From Streptomyces aureocirculatus (GTDB lineage: Bacteria; Actinomycetota; Actinomycetes; Streptomycetales; Streptomycetaceae), in NCBI RefSeq assembly GCF_000720475.1, contig NZ_JOAP01000008.1:248001-312000 (forward strand): a stretch of DNA of 64,000 nucleotides, read 5' to 3'. Shown here piece by piece: positions 1 through 7,465 of this stretch. The position numbers and the translations under genes are program-made. The notes beneath the pieces were generated by a model, which was not told the origin of the DNA, made no database searches, and saw only the letters and a program-made list of their open reading frames with translations. Positions within the stretch are counted from its first letter, which is position 1; every line of letters starts with the position of its first letter.

Positions 1-1134
1 CGCTTCGGGGGCGATGTCACCGAGCGCCATTTTCGCAGAGGCTTCGTCGTTCACGCGGTGGCAGACCCGCCCGGTGAGCTGGGCCCGCAGCATGGTCGCG
101 CCCTTGCCGAGCTCAGCACCGAAACGCTGCCCGCAGACCTCCAGATAGATACCGGCGGCGCGGCCGAGCTGGGCGAGACGGATGAGTTGGGTGACCATCT
201 CGTCCCGCCGCTCCTCCTCCTTCTTCGTGGCGACGAGGAAGAGTTCCGCGACTTCATCGACGAACAGCACCACGGGCACGGGCCGTTCGTGCTCCGGAAG
301 TCCCCAGATGTCAGAGGTGATCGTTTCGTCGGGCGTGCGCGGGGCGATCCCTTGCCGGGCCTTGATCGGGTCGTACCGGTCCTCCATCTCCTTGACGAGC
401 ACGGGCCGCAGCTCAGCGGGCTGCTCGGGGTCGGTGGCGAGAGCTGAGAGCCGAGGGGCGAAGGGGGCCAGCTCCACGCCGCGCTTGCAGTCGATGCCGA
501 TCAGGGCGACGCTCTGCCGCGCGAGCCCGGTGACGAGGTGCCGCAGGTACATGGATTTGCCCGACAGAGTGGCGCCGAGGCAGAGACCGTGCGGCACGGT
601 CCGGTAGTCACGTACGAAAGGCGTCGCGTCCTCCCGCAGCGCTACGGACACTTGCAATGTGCCGCCCGCGACTTTGCGCGGCATGCGGACCTTGCTCAGT
701 ACGTCGTAACCGACGAGCCGTAATTCGACCACGCCAGGCTTGACCGTGGTGACGTAGACGGCGTGCACCCCCCACGCATGCCGCAGTCGTTCGGCCGAGG
801 CGGCGACGTCGGCGGGTTCCTGCCCCGGAGCGAGCCGCAGGCGGAGCCGAAGGCCGGTCGCGGTCGGGCGGATGATCCCGCGCCGAGGCGGGACGGGCCG
901 GATCTCCCGGCGGCTCGTGACCCTGGTCGCCAGAACCCGCAGTCGAGAGGGCGCGACGGTCAGGCCACAAGCCTCCATGACCGAGCCGTACGAGCTGAGC
1001 AGCCGGGCCGTGGACATCGGCAGGCCGACGGCGGACCAGTAGACCCCGGGGTGGTTGGCCCGGGTGTAGGCAGCCCCGCCGCCGAGCGCGGCGACAGGAC
1101 CACCCACCTCCAGAAGCGTCATCAGGTCCGTCAT
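1..1134 (-). CDS. FtsK/SpoIIIE-like conjugal DNA translocase (TraSA/TraB-type), partial
   Basis: Membrane-associated or cytosolic hexameric dsDNA pump that moves the element between mycelia. The N-terminal 378 codons are present; the 3' end is outside the window. A Walker A motif (GATLSGKS) lies near residue 187 and a hydrophobic Walker B ending FVDE near residue 290, followed by the conserved QLIRLAQLGRAAGI segment typical of FtsK-type motors. The start ATG (1134-1132) overlaps the TGA of the upstream small gene (TGATG), so translation is coupled. No membrane helix is obvious in the visible part. In AICEs this is the only protein needed for intermycelial transfer. It is more likely conjugal than cell-division FtsK because of its GntR/Nudix neighbours and the nearby att site. 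Confidence 0.9.
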   Translation of the reverse strand, partial: MTDLMTLLEVGGPVAALGGGAAYTRANHPGVYWSAVGLPMSTARLLSSYGSVMEACGLTVAPSRLRVLATRVTSRREIRPVPPRRGIIRPTATGLRLRLRLAPGQEPADVAASAERLRHAWGVHAVYVTTVKPGVVELRLVGYDVLSKVRMPRKVAGGTLQVSVALREDATPFVRDYRTVPHGLCLGATLSGKSMYLRHLVTGLARQSVALIGIDCKRGVELAPFAPRLSALATDPEQPAELRPVLVKEMEDRYDPIKARQGIAPRTPDETITSDIWGLPEHERPVPVVLFVDEVAELFLVATKKEEERRDEMVTQLIRLAQLGRAAGIYLEVCGQRFGAELGKGATMLRAQLTGRVCHRVNDEASAKMALGDIAPEA

Positions 1135-1490
1135 CAGGCCGAGGCCCCCATGGCGGCCGGGAAGGCGGACGGAGTGACGGCGGCGCAGCGGTAGGCGATG
1201 CCGTGCCGCTGCTGGCCGTTGAAGACGCTTTCCCACGGCCGGGCCACGAGCCCCGGCAGCGAGACCGGCGCACCGAGCATCAGCCCCTCGGACACTCCGC
1301 TCTCCGGGACGGTCACCTTGATCAAGGACGACTCTCCCTCCTCGATGTAGACGACGCCGATCGTCATCAGCGCTTCACCGCTGGTGGCGTCCTTGGCGAT
1401 CTCGCCGGTTTGACGGTCGCGGACCTTGGGCTCGGGCGCCTCAGTGAGCAGGATCGTCGCGGCCGAGGTCTCCACACGAATGGTTCGCAA
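1134..1490 (-). CDS. Conserved small AICE/plasmid protein upstream of the translocase
   Basis: 118-residue soluble protein of unknown function, of a family that regularly precedes FtsK-like tra genes in Streptomyces integrative plasmids. The predicted start is TTG at 1490, preceded by a GGGAAG ribosome-binding sequence; a GTG five codons in is the alternative. The conserved-looking C-terminal third contains a PWESVFNGQQRHGIAYR segment. The gene lies directly behind the operator cluster at 1505-1615, so it is probably the first gene of the transfer operon controlled by the GntR repressor, and its stop codon overlaps the translocase start. No catalytic motif is recognisable. Confidence 0.8.
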   Translation of the reverse strand: MRTIRVETSAATILLTEAPEPKVRDRQTGEIAKDATSGEALMTIGVVYIEEGESSLIKVTVPESGVSEGLMLGAPVSLPGLVARPWESVFNGQQRHGIAYRCAAVTPSAFPAAMGASA

Positions 1491-1504
1491 GGTTCTTCCC
1501 GTCT

Positions 1505-1615
1505 ACTCGTCTATACAAGATGCAGCGTTCGAACCCGATCTCCGGGAACGCCGACCACTGTGCCACACAACTTGCCAACTCGTCTATACGAGTAGCCCTG
1601 TTGGCGTATACGAGT
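1505..1615. promoter_or_regulatory. GntR (KorSA-like) operator cluster in front of the transfer operon
   Basis: A perfect palindrome ACTCGT-CTAT-ACGAGT occupies 1578-1593. A degenerate copy (ACTCGTCTATACAAGA) is at 1505-1520 and a half-site TATACGAGT at 1607-1615. The centre has the TATAC character expected of HutC-subfamily GntR operators. The cluster sits between the small tra-operon gene (starting at 1490) and the 3' end of the GntR gene. Related half-sites recur at 2456-2468 and 3005-3018, in front of the regulator and of the GHKL ATPase. Inference: one repressor controls transfer, its own gene and the Nudix operon. Confidence 0.65.
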
Positions 1616-1654
1616 TCGGGGTGCGGATCACCGCGCGCCACGGCCGTCAGGCCG

Positions 1655-2437
1655 TCACGTGGCCGGGAGCTGGTACGACAGGACGTAGGCGTCCGCCGCC
1701 ATGACGGTGTCGCAGACCTCCACGGCCCGCCCTTCGGTGTCGTACGCGGTGCGGATCAGATGGATCACGGGCACGCCGGAGGCCAGCCGCAGCGTCTTGA
1801 CCTCGGATGGCGCGGGCATCCGCGCCCGGATCTCCTCCTCGAAGTGGTCGAGGTGGTGGCCCAGCTCTTCGAGGCGGGCGTAGATGCCGCCGGGGCCGGG
1901 GTTGGGCTCGGCGATCTGCGTACCGCGCGCAATGTCGAGCGGAAGGTACGAAGTGGCGAACTCGACCGGCCGGCCATCCAGCAGATACCGACGCCGACGA
2001 GCGAGCACGCGCCGCACAGACCCAAGGCGGGTGGCGATGTCCTGCGTGGCCTTCTCCTCCTTGACCTCCAGGCTGTCGACCTGAGGGTGACTGCCCGCAG
2101 CGTCGGCCTCCACGATGAAGGCGGACTTGCCCTGTTCACGATGGCGCCGGGCGAAGCGGTCGGAGGCCAGACGCCGCACTGGTGGCCGTGGCCGCACGAA
2201 GACGCCCTTGCCATGCTCGGCATGGACCAGGCCCTCGCCTTGCAAAATCGAGAAGGAATTCCGAACGGTCATCCTGGAGACGCCGTAGTGCTCGACGAGT
2301 TCCGCCTCGGAAGGCAGCTTCTCGCCCTCCTTGAATCGCCCGCGGTCGATGGACTCGCGCAGCTGGTCAGCGATCTGCCGGAAGACCGCACGATCACTCG
2401 TGGGGTCAACAGCGCCAAGCAGGCCGGGAAGGGACAT
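1655..2437 (-). CDS. GntR/HutC-family transcriptional regulator (KorSA-like)
   Basis: 260-residue repressor: an N-terminal winged helix-turn-helix (about residues 5-72, with KLPSEAELVEHYGVSRMTVR) and a C-terminal UTRA ligand-binding domain. Length and context match KorSA of pSAM2, which keeps replication and transfer of the element silent. Start ATG 2437 is eight bases from an AGGAG sequence; an adjacent GTG at 2440 is possible. The gene is divergent from the Nudix gene and followed, on the same strand, by the operator cluster and tra operon. The predicted operator ACTCGT-N4-ACGAGT also appears as half-sites in its own promoter region, suggesting autoregulation. The effector is unknown. Confidence 0.9.
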   Translation of the reverse strand: MSLPGLLGAVDPTSDRAVFRQIADQLRESIDRGRFKEGEKLPSEAELVEHYGVSRMTVRNSFSILQGEGLVHAEHGKGVFVRPRPPVRRLASDRFARRHREQGKSAFIVEADAAGSHPQVDSLEVKEEKATQDIATRLGSVRRVLARRRRYLLDGRPVEFATSYLPLDIARGTQIAEPNPGPGGIYARLEELGHHLDHFEEEIRARMPAPSEVKTLRLASGVPVIHLIRTAYDTEGRAVEVCDTVMAADAYVLSYQLPAT

Positions 2438-2440
2438 CAC

Positions 2441-2523
2441 GTGTACTCCTTTAGGTATCTAGACGAGTGGGCGAGTGTTATTGCTACGGTGGAGAGCCTA
2501 GCCATCCGAGAGGGTCGAGGACC
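2441..2523. promoter_or_regulatory. Divergent promoter region between GntR repressor and Nudix gene
   Basis: An 83-bp intergenic region carries a half-operator (TAGACGAGT at 2460-2468, preceded by GGTAT). Both divergent genes must be transcribed from here. No clear -10/-35 pair was assigned. The half-site similarity to the perfect operator at 1578-1593 implies repression by the adjacent GntR protein. Confidence 0.45.
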
Positions 2524-2955
2524 TTGAGCACTGACCGTCCGCACTCCGTGAGCGTCGCCGGAGTCATCGTCGACGACCATGGCCGGGCCCTCCTGATCAA
2601 GCGCCGCGACAACGGCAAGTGGGAACCCCCGGGCGGCATCCTCGAACGCGAGGAGACCATCCCCGAGGCCCTGCAACGCGAAGTCCTGGAAGAGACCGGA
2701 CTCAAGATCGCGCTTCCGGCGACCCTCACCGGCGTCTACAAGAACATGACGGGCTTGATCGTCTCCATGGTCTTCCGCTGCGAGGCCGCCGACGGCACGC
2801 CCACCACCGGCGACGAAACCCGAGCTCTGCGCTGGGCCACCCGCGACGAAGTGACCGAACTCGCCGATGAGGCTTACGCGATCCGCGTCCTGGACGCACT
2901 CGACGCGGTTTCCCCGCCGGCCATCCGCGCCCACGACGGCATCAAACTCGTCTAG
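2524..2955 (+). CDS. Nudix hydrolase, Pif-like (pSAM2 immunity factor family)
   Basis: 143-residue protein with a complete Nudix box at about residues 38-60: GGILEREETIPEALQREV followed by LEETGL, matching G-x5-E-x7-REU-x-EE-x-G-U. Known: Pif of pSAM2 is a Nudix protein that prevents redundant transfer between element-bearing mycelia, and the Nudix motif is required. Inference from the AICE context: same entry-exclusion role. Start: TTG 2524, preceded by GAGAGGG and GAGG; a GTG at 2467 would add 19 poorly conserved-looking residues. It is divergent from the KorSA-like gene and 46 bp upstream of the GHKL ATPase, probably cotranscribed with it. A housekeeping nucleotide hydrolase is the alternative. 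Confidence 0.85.
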   Translation: MSTDRPHSVSVAGVIVDDHGRALLIKRRDNGKWEPPGGILEREETIPEALQREVLEETGLKIALPATLTGVYKNMTGLIVSMVFRCEAADGTPTTGDETRALRWATRDEVTELADEAYAIRVLDALDAVSPPAIRAHDGIKLV

Positions 2956-3001
2956 CTCGAACCCGCTGCACATGGCGGCCTACCAGCACGAAGGAACTTG
3001 T

Positions 3002-3433
3002 ATGCACGAGTATACGAGCACCGCCCGAGTCTGGGGCCTCACTTGCCCAGGATTCCCCGAAGAGATCAGCCGGGCCCGCCGCTGGACGCGGGACATCCTG
3101 CGCGGCTCACCACTCGCGGACGCCGCCGAACTCATCGTGAGCGAGCTGAGCACGAACGCGATCCTGCACACGGCCAGCGGGCGCCAGTCGGGCAGCTTCT
3201 CCCTGGCCATCGAGGTATCCCCGCAGATGGTCACCCTGTCGGTCACCGACGGCGGAGGCACGGGAACCGCCCCCAAGGTCGAGCACCAGGACGAGGAGGC
3301 GGAACACGGCCGGGGCCTGGACATGGTCAGCGCCATCGCACACCGCGTCGTCGTCAACGACAGCGACCACGGCCACACGGTCACCGCGGCTTTCTTCACC
3401 GAGGCCGGCAGGGGAGGCCAACTATGCGGATGA
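3002..3433 (+). CDS. GHKL-type ATP-binding protein (anti-sigma/RsbW-like)
   Basis: 143 residues forming one HATPase_c domain: N-box ELSTNA (near residue 50), G1-like DGGG and G2-like HGRGLDMV. This is the RsbW-like stand-alone kinase type very abundant in Streptomyces; partners are usually sigma factors or anti-anti-sigma proteins, none of which is encoded here. Start ATG 3002 follows AAGGAA. Two tail-to-tail copies of the ACGAGTATACGAG operator half-sites cover the start codon, so the GntR repressor may control it. Its last 10 bp overlap the next gene. It could be element cargo that interferes with host signalling, but no target is visible. Confidence 0.8.
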   Translation: MHEYTSTARVWGLTCPGFPEEISRARRWTRDILRGSPLADAAELIVSELSTNAILHTASGRQSGSFSLAIEVSPQMVTLSVTDGGGTGTAPKVEHQDEEAEHGRGLDMVSAIAHRVVVNDSDHGHTVTAAFFTEAGRGGQLCG

Positions 3434-3813
3434 GCGGGCCCCGACGCGGCTACTGGTGTGAGTGCTGGACGGAGTCCACCGCCACGGACGGCCAGGCGGG
3501 GCCGCAGCTACGAGCGTCGTTCGATGCCTACTCGGCGCCACAGGCGGATCGGTGGGTAGCGGTGACACTCCGCACGATCTCCCCGGCACTGAACACTCAG
3601 GCTTCAGTCGAAGCCTGGGAGTGGCTATACGAGGGCCGCGTCCGCACCCGCAGAGCCCTTCTCCAGATGCAGCCCTGCACGGTCTCAGTGACTCACACGG
3701 ATACACGCATCACCTGGACGATACGACCAGTCCTCTTCCTGCCGCTCGCACACCGTCAGGCGGCAGAATCACCAGCCTGTGCCCACGACTTCACGCCTCG
3801 CCAGACAGACTGA
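3424..3813 (+). CDS. Hypothetical protein translationally coupled to the GHKL ATPase
   Basis: 129-residue soluble protein with no recognised domain. A central segment rich in Trp (EAWEWLYEGR) and ending in PVLFLPLAHR looks like a short conserved Streptomyces protein that often accompanies stand-alone HATPase genes. The ATG at 3424 lies inside the ATPase gene, 10 bp before its stop, indicating coupling and a related job. A CEC motif near the N-terminus could bind metal. The coding end is at 3813; no terminator is evident before the large inverted repeat downstream. Confidence 0.6.
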   Translation: MRMSGPRRGYWCECWTESTATDGQAGPQLRASFDAYSAPQADRWVAVTLRTISPALNTQASVEAWEWLYEGRVRTRRALLQMQPCTVSVTHTDTRITWTIRPVLFLPLAHRQAAESPACAHDFTPRQTD

Positions 3814-4078
3814 GTTACAACTTTCTCTACTGGTTCAAGGCGGCTCGCTCCGCTCACCGCGCGCGGCCCGCCCCCCGGCCGGGTCTGCGCTCCTGTCTCC
3901 GCCCCGCTCCAGCCCGGCCGGCGACCGTGCCGCGCGCGTGAACGAGCCGAGGGCCACAAGGTGAGCACCGTGGGTGAGCCGCCAAGGCCAGAACGGTGCC
4001 TCCGGCGGGGGATCGGCCGGCACCGGGATGGGACGGGGCGCCGTCGCCGACTGCGGGTTCGTCGTGGCGTGCGCGGGG

Positions 4079-4228
4079 GCTTCCATCCCGTACGCCGTCG
4101 ACCCAGGCAGAGCCGAGCAGACGCGGCCCCTGGCGTCCAGGTCGTTCGTACAGTGGCGCGCTCCACCTGGACGCCAGGAACCACGCCTGCTCCACGGTGT
4201 GTGGGTCGACGGCGTACGGGAGGGAAGC
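4079..4228. repeat. 150-bp imperfect palindrome in the 3814-4299 non-coding stretch of the AICE
   Basis: Outer arms 4079-4105 and 4202-4228 are inverted copies with 26 of 27 bases paired. Inner arms 4129-4141 and 4166-4178 match 13 of 13, and the sequence between shows partial pairing (GAGCAG, GG and CCTGG blocks). The loop is about 24 bases. The rest of 3814-4299 shows no convincing gene: short open frames on both strands are low-complexity and mutually overlapping. A single-strand replication origin, a clt-like transfer locus or a MITE-like relic are all possible. Confidence 0.7.
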
Positions 4229-4299
4229 TGGGGCGGCGGGTGGGGGCTTAGGTTCTGTCCGGCTGCCTGTCGGCGCACCGAAGCACTAGACCTAGGCAG

Positions 4300-6861
4300 C
4301 TACCAAGATTCAGCCGTCGACGTGCCATCCGGATCGAGCCCGTACGGCCAAGGGTCATCGAACCCTTCGCGGCTTGCTCTCTCCTTCGAGAGCGCACGTA
4401 CGGCACCTGCGTCCCCGGCATTAGCAGCCTGTAGCGCAATCTCGACCGCACCAGCGTGATCTCCCGTATACTCTTTGAGCTCACTGAGTCGACACATGGC
4501 ATATGTATTTCCTGCCTCGATCGCTCGCCAATAAAGAGACTCAGCCTCTTTAAGATTTCCGGCCTTTTTCATCAAGTCGGCGAGGGATGCTAACGGAGCA
4601 TTATCACCCGACCCGATGAGCGCTCTATACAGAGCTTCCGATTCCTTTAGTTTACCGGCCTTCTCTCGATTGTTCGCAAGCTCGATTAAGGCGTACGTAT
4701 TCCCATCTCGCCCGGCGCGCTCCAGCATCTTTTCAGCTTGATCACGATCTTCTGAATTAAACAACAAATAGTGACACATGATTCCATAAGTGTCACCATT
4801 GCGGCTGGCATCTGCTACAGCTTCGAAAAATCCTCTATAATCCCCTGCATCCCCCTTCTCTTCGATCCCAAAAATTGGATGCGCTACCCTTTTTCTTGAG
4901 TCCCACGGCCCAATAGATGAGTGCTGTGCTCCCGTCACTCTGTCCAGACGCCCTATCGTTACGCGTGCGGCCTGGCGCACCATGAGACAGATCGAGCGAG
5001 TGAACAAAGATATTGCCTCGACATCGTCTCCACCTCTGTCGGATATGATGCGCCCCAGGGAGCCCAGAGCTTCGGTATCCCCTAAATCTAGAGCTTGCCG
5101 GTACAACCTCTCTGCTTTTTCCACATCCCCCAAATTCTCGTAAATCTCAGCGAGACGATAAGTGGCCTCCCCGTCGCCGGCTCCAGAAGCCTTCCGGTAC
5201 CACTCTTCGGCCCCATCTCTGTCACCGGCGTCTTCACGAAGATATCCCATACTATTCATGGCGCGAGCATTTCCCATTTCGGCTGACCGTCGATATAGAG
5301 ACTCGGCCAACGCGGGGTGCTCTTCCATCCACATATCCGCTAGCCCAATCACCGCAGAGGCATCCCCTTGTTCCTCAACCCGTCTGGTTAGGCGATGAGC
5401 CCAGTAGAGTCGGTGCCGATCGTGAGCAGCGACGGCCAGATTTGCGAGTTCTACGGAATCCGTTAGGTATTCATGAGCCGCCTCCCAGAACGAAGCTGGC
5501 GGGCAAAATTGGCTACGCTCGAGTCGCCCCAGTTGTTCGAGCGAGTCAGCCAGTCGGTATTTACGGGATCCGATATCGTTTATCTGGTGCGGTTGGTGCC
5601 TATAAGGCGCGCCGCGAATATGAACGGGCACCAGGGGCGCCAAGTTCCCATGGACTGGCCTATTAGATTCACAAAAGGCTTCGTCAAGCCAGTTAGGCCC
5701 AAGGGTCAAGTATTCGGTATCTGTGAGATAGTCCTCTGCCGCATGAGCAAGAAAATTCCCCGCTATGTGATTCCCGACATCGAAGCGACGTCCGTCCATG
5801 GCGGCCTGGATCAATGCTCTCACGGCAGGGGCGGCCATTCTGTACCGCTCGGACAAGGCTGGAGCTCCTGCGAGATATTGAGTCAGACGCCCGTCTTGCG
5901 CTTGCTTCAATGCTTGAGCCAGTTGCGGGTCGCCTGCGCTTGCCATGATCCGGGCATCTCTGATTGCGACTGCGTCAAAATTATCGGGAACTGAGATCAA
6001 GCGCCCCGCCAAGAGTTCCCGCGTTTGCGGGTATAGATCCGGCTTCCCCGGTGCGGGAAGAGTCGTGTATTCAGTCGCGTAGTTGTTCCACAACGTACCC
6101 AAAATCAGGATTGGGCTAGCCTGTCGATTAAGTAGGAGAGATCGAAGGGCAGCCGCAATGTGCTCTCCCACCCCTTGACCGGCACCAATGTAATGCTGGG
6201 CTTCGTTTAGCCATACCACAGTGCGCGGCCCCACACGCTTGAGATCGTTCAAGGCGGCCTCAGCTCGTGTGGGGTCGAATGGGTGCCAGAGGCACCATCC
6301 CCGAGGCGCTAGGGGTTGAATAGCCTCCCAACACGCGCGGGTCTTCCCTGTCGAGGACGGACCGACCAGCACGACCATCCCGCTTTGGCCGTCGGCTGCC
6401 GCTTTAACAAGATCCTTCAGATCTCGATCGTGGTTACGACGTACATAGCCAGGCAGCCGGCGAGCCTGCATGCTCTTCGGTTCACTCAAAGCGGGTACGA
6501 CGTCAATGGCCGGATGCACTTCAAGGACGTGGGGGTCAAACTCAGCGATCGGCCGCCCAATGCCCGCCTCTAGGGAGGTCCCGCTCCGCTCTGGAGACCT
6601 GTGTTGAACACCAGCAGCGGTCGTCCGAAGCTTCAGGAGAGCCTGCACGTCGAGGCGCAGTGCTCGGGCAAGCGCGCCAACGGTTCGGGCGGAGGGAGCA
6701 GGAGCGGACCTGTTGAACGCTTCGCTGACAGCAGTTCGTCCCAACTCCGAGCGCCGTGCAAGGGCAGTCTTCGTTATACCCAGCTCCGCCAAGCCGCACT
6801 CCAGACGAGCACGTAGTTCAGCCAGGGCCGCCTCAGACGACGAATCATCCTCCATGGCCAT
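4300..6861 (-). CDS. HTH / P-loop NTPase / Sel1-TPR repeat protein (AICE cargo)
   Basis: 853-residue multidomain protein. An N-terminal XRE-like helix-turn-helix (about residues 20-75) precedes an NTPase core with Walker A GPSSTGKT (167-174), Walker B TVVWLNEA (214-221) and a sensor-like ILILGTLW (251-258). The C-terminal half (about 515-830) consists of Sel1/TPR-type repeats with recurring A-x-x-LY-R-A units. This STAND-like layout suggests a switch that senses through its repeats. The start ATG (6861) has GGAG five bases upstream. The gene is clearly more A/T-rich than its neighbours and carries a TTA codon at residue 725 (4689-4687), so translation should depend on bldA tRNA. It lies beside the att end, a classic cargo position. 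Regulatory or phage-defence roles are inference. Confidence 0.8.
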   Translation of the reverse strand: MAMEDDSSSEAALAELRARLECGLAELGITKTALARRSELGRTAVSEAFNRSAPAPSARTVGALARALRLDVQALLKLRTTAAGVQHRSPERSGTSLEAGIGRPIAEFDPHVLEVHPAIDVVPALSEPKSMQARRLPGYVRRNHDRDLKDLVKAAADGQSGMVVLVGPSSTGKTRACWEAIQPLAPRGWCLWHPFDPTRAEAALNDLKRVGPRTVVWLNEAQHYIGAGQGVGEHIAAALRSLLLNRQASPILILGTLWNNYATEYTTLPAPGKPDLYPQTRELLAGRLISVPDNFDAVAIRDARIMASAGDPQLAQALKQAQDGRLTQYLAGAPALSERYRMAAPAVRALIQAAMDGRRFDVGNHIAGNFLAHAAEDYLTDTEYLTLGPNWLDEAFCESNRPVHGNLAPLVPVHIRGAPYRHQPHQINDIGSRKYRLADSLEQLGRLERSQFCPPASFWEAAHEYLTDSVELANLAVAAHDRHRLYWAHRLTRRVEEQGDASAVIGLADMWMEEHPALAESLYRRSAEMGNARAMNSMGYLREDAGDRDGAEEWYRKASGAGDGEATYRLAEIYENLGDVEKAERLYRQALDLGDTEALGSLGRIISDRGGDDVEAISLFTRSICLMVRQAARVTIGRLDRVTGAQHSSIGPWDSRKRVAHPIFGIEEKGDAGDYRGFFEAVADASRNGDTYGIMCHYLLFNSEDRDQAEKMLERAGRDGNTYALIELANNREKAGKLKESEALYRALIGSGDNAPLASLADLMKKAGNLKEAESLYWRAIEAGNTYAMCRLSELKEYTGDHAGAVEIALQAANAGDAGAVRALSKERASREGFDDPWPYGLDPDGTSTAESW

Positions 6862-6983
6862 GCCATCTCCCGTGGTCGTTCGCTCCTGTTCGTCTTCGAC
6901 CAGTTCTACCGTCGCGGACCACAACGAACAGCAACTTGACGAGATTGAGCGGCACAGGTTGACGCACCGATAGGAGATCGATC

Positions 6984-7187
6984 GTGTCTGACCACTCTGC
7001 TGTTGTTGTTCTTGGCTGCGCCGTGGCCGTGTTGCTCGCTGTGCTTGTCGCGATTGCTGCCGCAGTCTTTGCACGCCGAGATGGCGCCACCTACCCCGCA
7101 GCTTGCTCGAAGGCAGCCGCAGCATTCGGAACGGCCCTGACACTGGCTTGCAGTGTCACTACGGCATTGATGGCCGTCACACGCTGA
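6984..7187 (+). CDS. Small two-helix membrane protein divergent from the NTPase
   Basis: 67 residues: an N-terminal hydrophobic helix (about 7-29, ending in FARRD) and a second one (about 46-64), so a hairpin in the membrane with a short polar loop is likely. The GTG start is 7 bases after AGGAG, a strong ribosome-binding site for such a small gene. It is separated from the NTPase gene by 122 bp and transcribed divergently. No family was recognised. Small membrane proteins beside STAND-like NTPases can be effectors or anchors; here that is only a contextual suggestion. Confidence 0.65.
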   Translation: MSDHSAVVVLGCAVAVLLAVLVAIAAAVFARRDGATYPAACSKAAAAFGTALTLACSVTTALMAVTR

Positions 7188-7289
7188 TCAAGGGTCTCCA
7201 ACCCACCGGAGCCCTCTCATTGATCGCCTCCACCGACCTCGGCAAGCAGATTCGCGACGCGACTGACTGACTCGGCTGAACCCGCTGCC

Positions 7290-7331
7290 GTGCCAGATGC
7301 GTGCCAGGTAGTGCGGGGAACCACGGGGAAC
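7290..7331. repeat. Phased short direct repeats near the att site (possible integrase arm sites)
   Basis: GTGCCAG occurs at 7290-7296 and 7301-7307 (11-bp spacing), and GGGGAAC at 7315-7321 and 7325-7331 (10-bp spacing), about 85-125 bp inside the element from the tRNA core. One-helical-turn spacing fits arm-type sites of a tyrosine integrase or an Xis site. No gene was seen in 7188-7414. Confidence 0.4.
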
Positions 7332-7414
7332 AGCAGTCACCCACTAAGCACGCCCACAGGTCATGACACCGCTTCTCAGCAGGCCAACAAGCCTACCGGC
7401 CGCGCAGAGCCCAA

Positions 7415-7460
7415 GCTTCCCAAGCTGAGAGCGCGAGTTCGATTCTCGTCACCCGCTCCA
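7415..7460 (+). other. att junction: 3' half of tRNA-Gly(CCC)
   Basis: The sequence reads as tRNA positions about 31-76: anticodon loop TTCCCAA with CCC at 7419-7421, a 4-nt variable region, T stem GCGAG (7433-7437), T loop TTCGATT, T stem CTCGT (7445-7449), acceptor strand CACCCGC (7450-7456), discriminator T and encoded CCA (7458-7460). The bases upstream of 7415 do not pair as a D-arm or 5' acceptor strand, so no 5' half is present. This is the chromosomal 3' half displaced by integration; the repaired gene should be at the left end of the element. U73 and the CCC anticodon both fit glycine. Confidence 0.85.
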
Positions 7461-7465
7461 CGCGA

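Larger units (their letters stand above)
1..7460. mobile_element. Right-hand part of a pSAM2-type AICE (integrative conjugative element)
   Basis: Seen: an FtsK-like DNA translocase, a KorSA-like GntR regulator, a Pif-like Nudix protein and cargo genes end exactly at a 46-bp sequence that is the 3' half of a tRNA-Gly gene (7415-7460). Known: AICEs move as double-stranded DNA using one FtsK/TraB protein and integrate into tRNA 3' ends. Inferred: the integrase, excisionase, replication initiator and the reconstituted full tRNA gene lie left of position 1. The boundary at 7460 is well supported; the total size is unknown. Confidence 0.85.

Noticed and set aside
3814..4299. Several 95-160-codon frames over the palindrome on both strands
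   Set aside because: They overlap one another, are Pro/Arg-rich and arise from the palindrome; none has a good ribosome-binding site.
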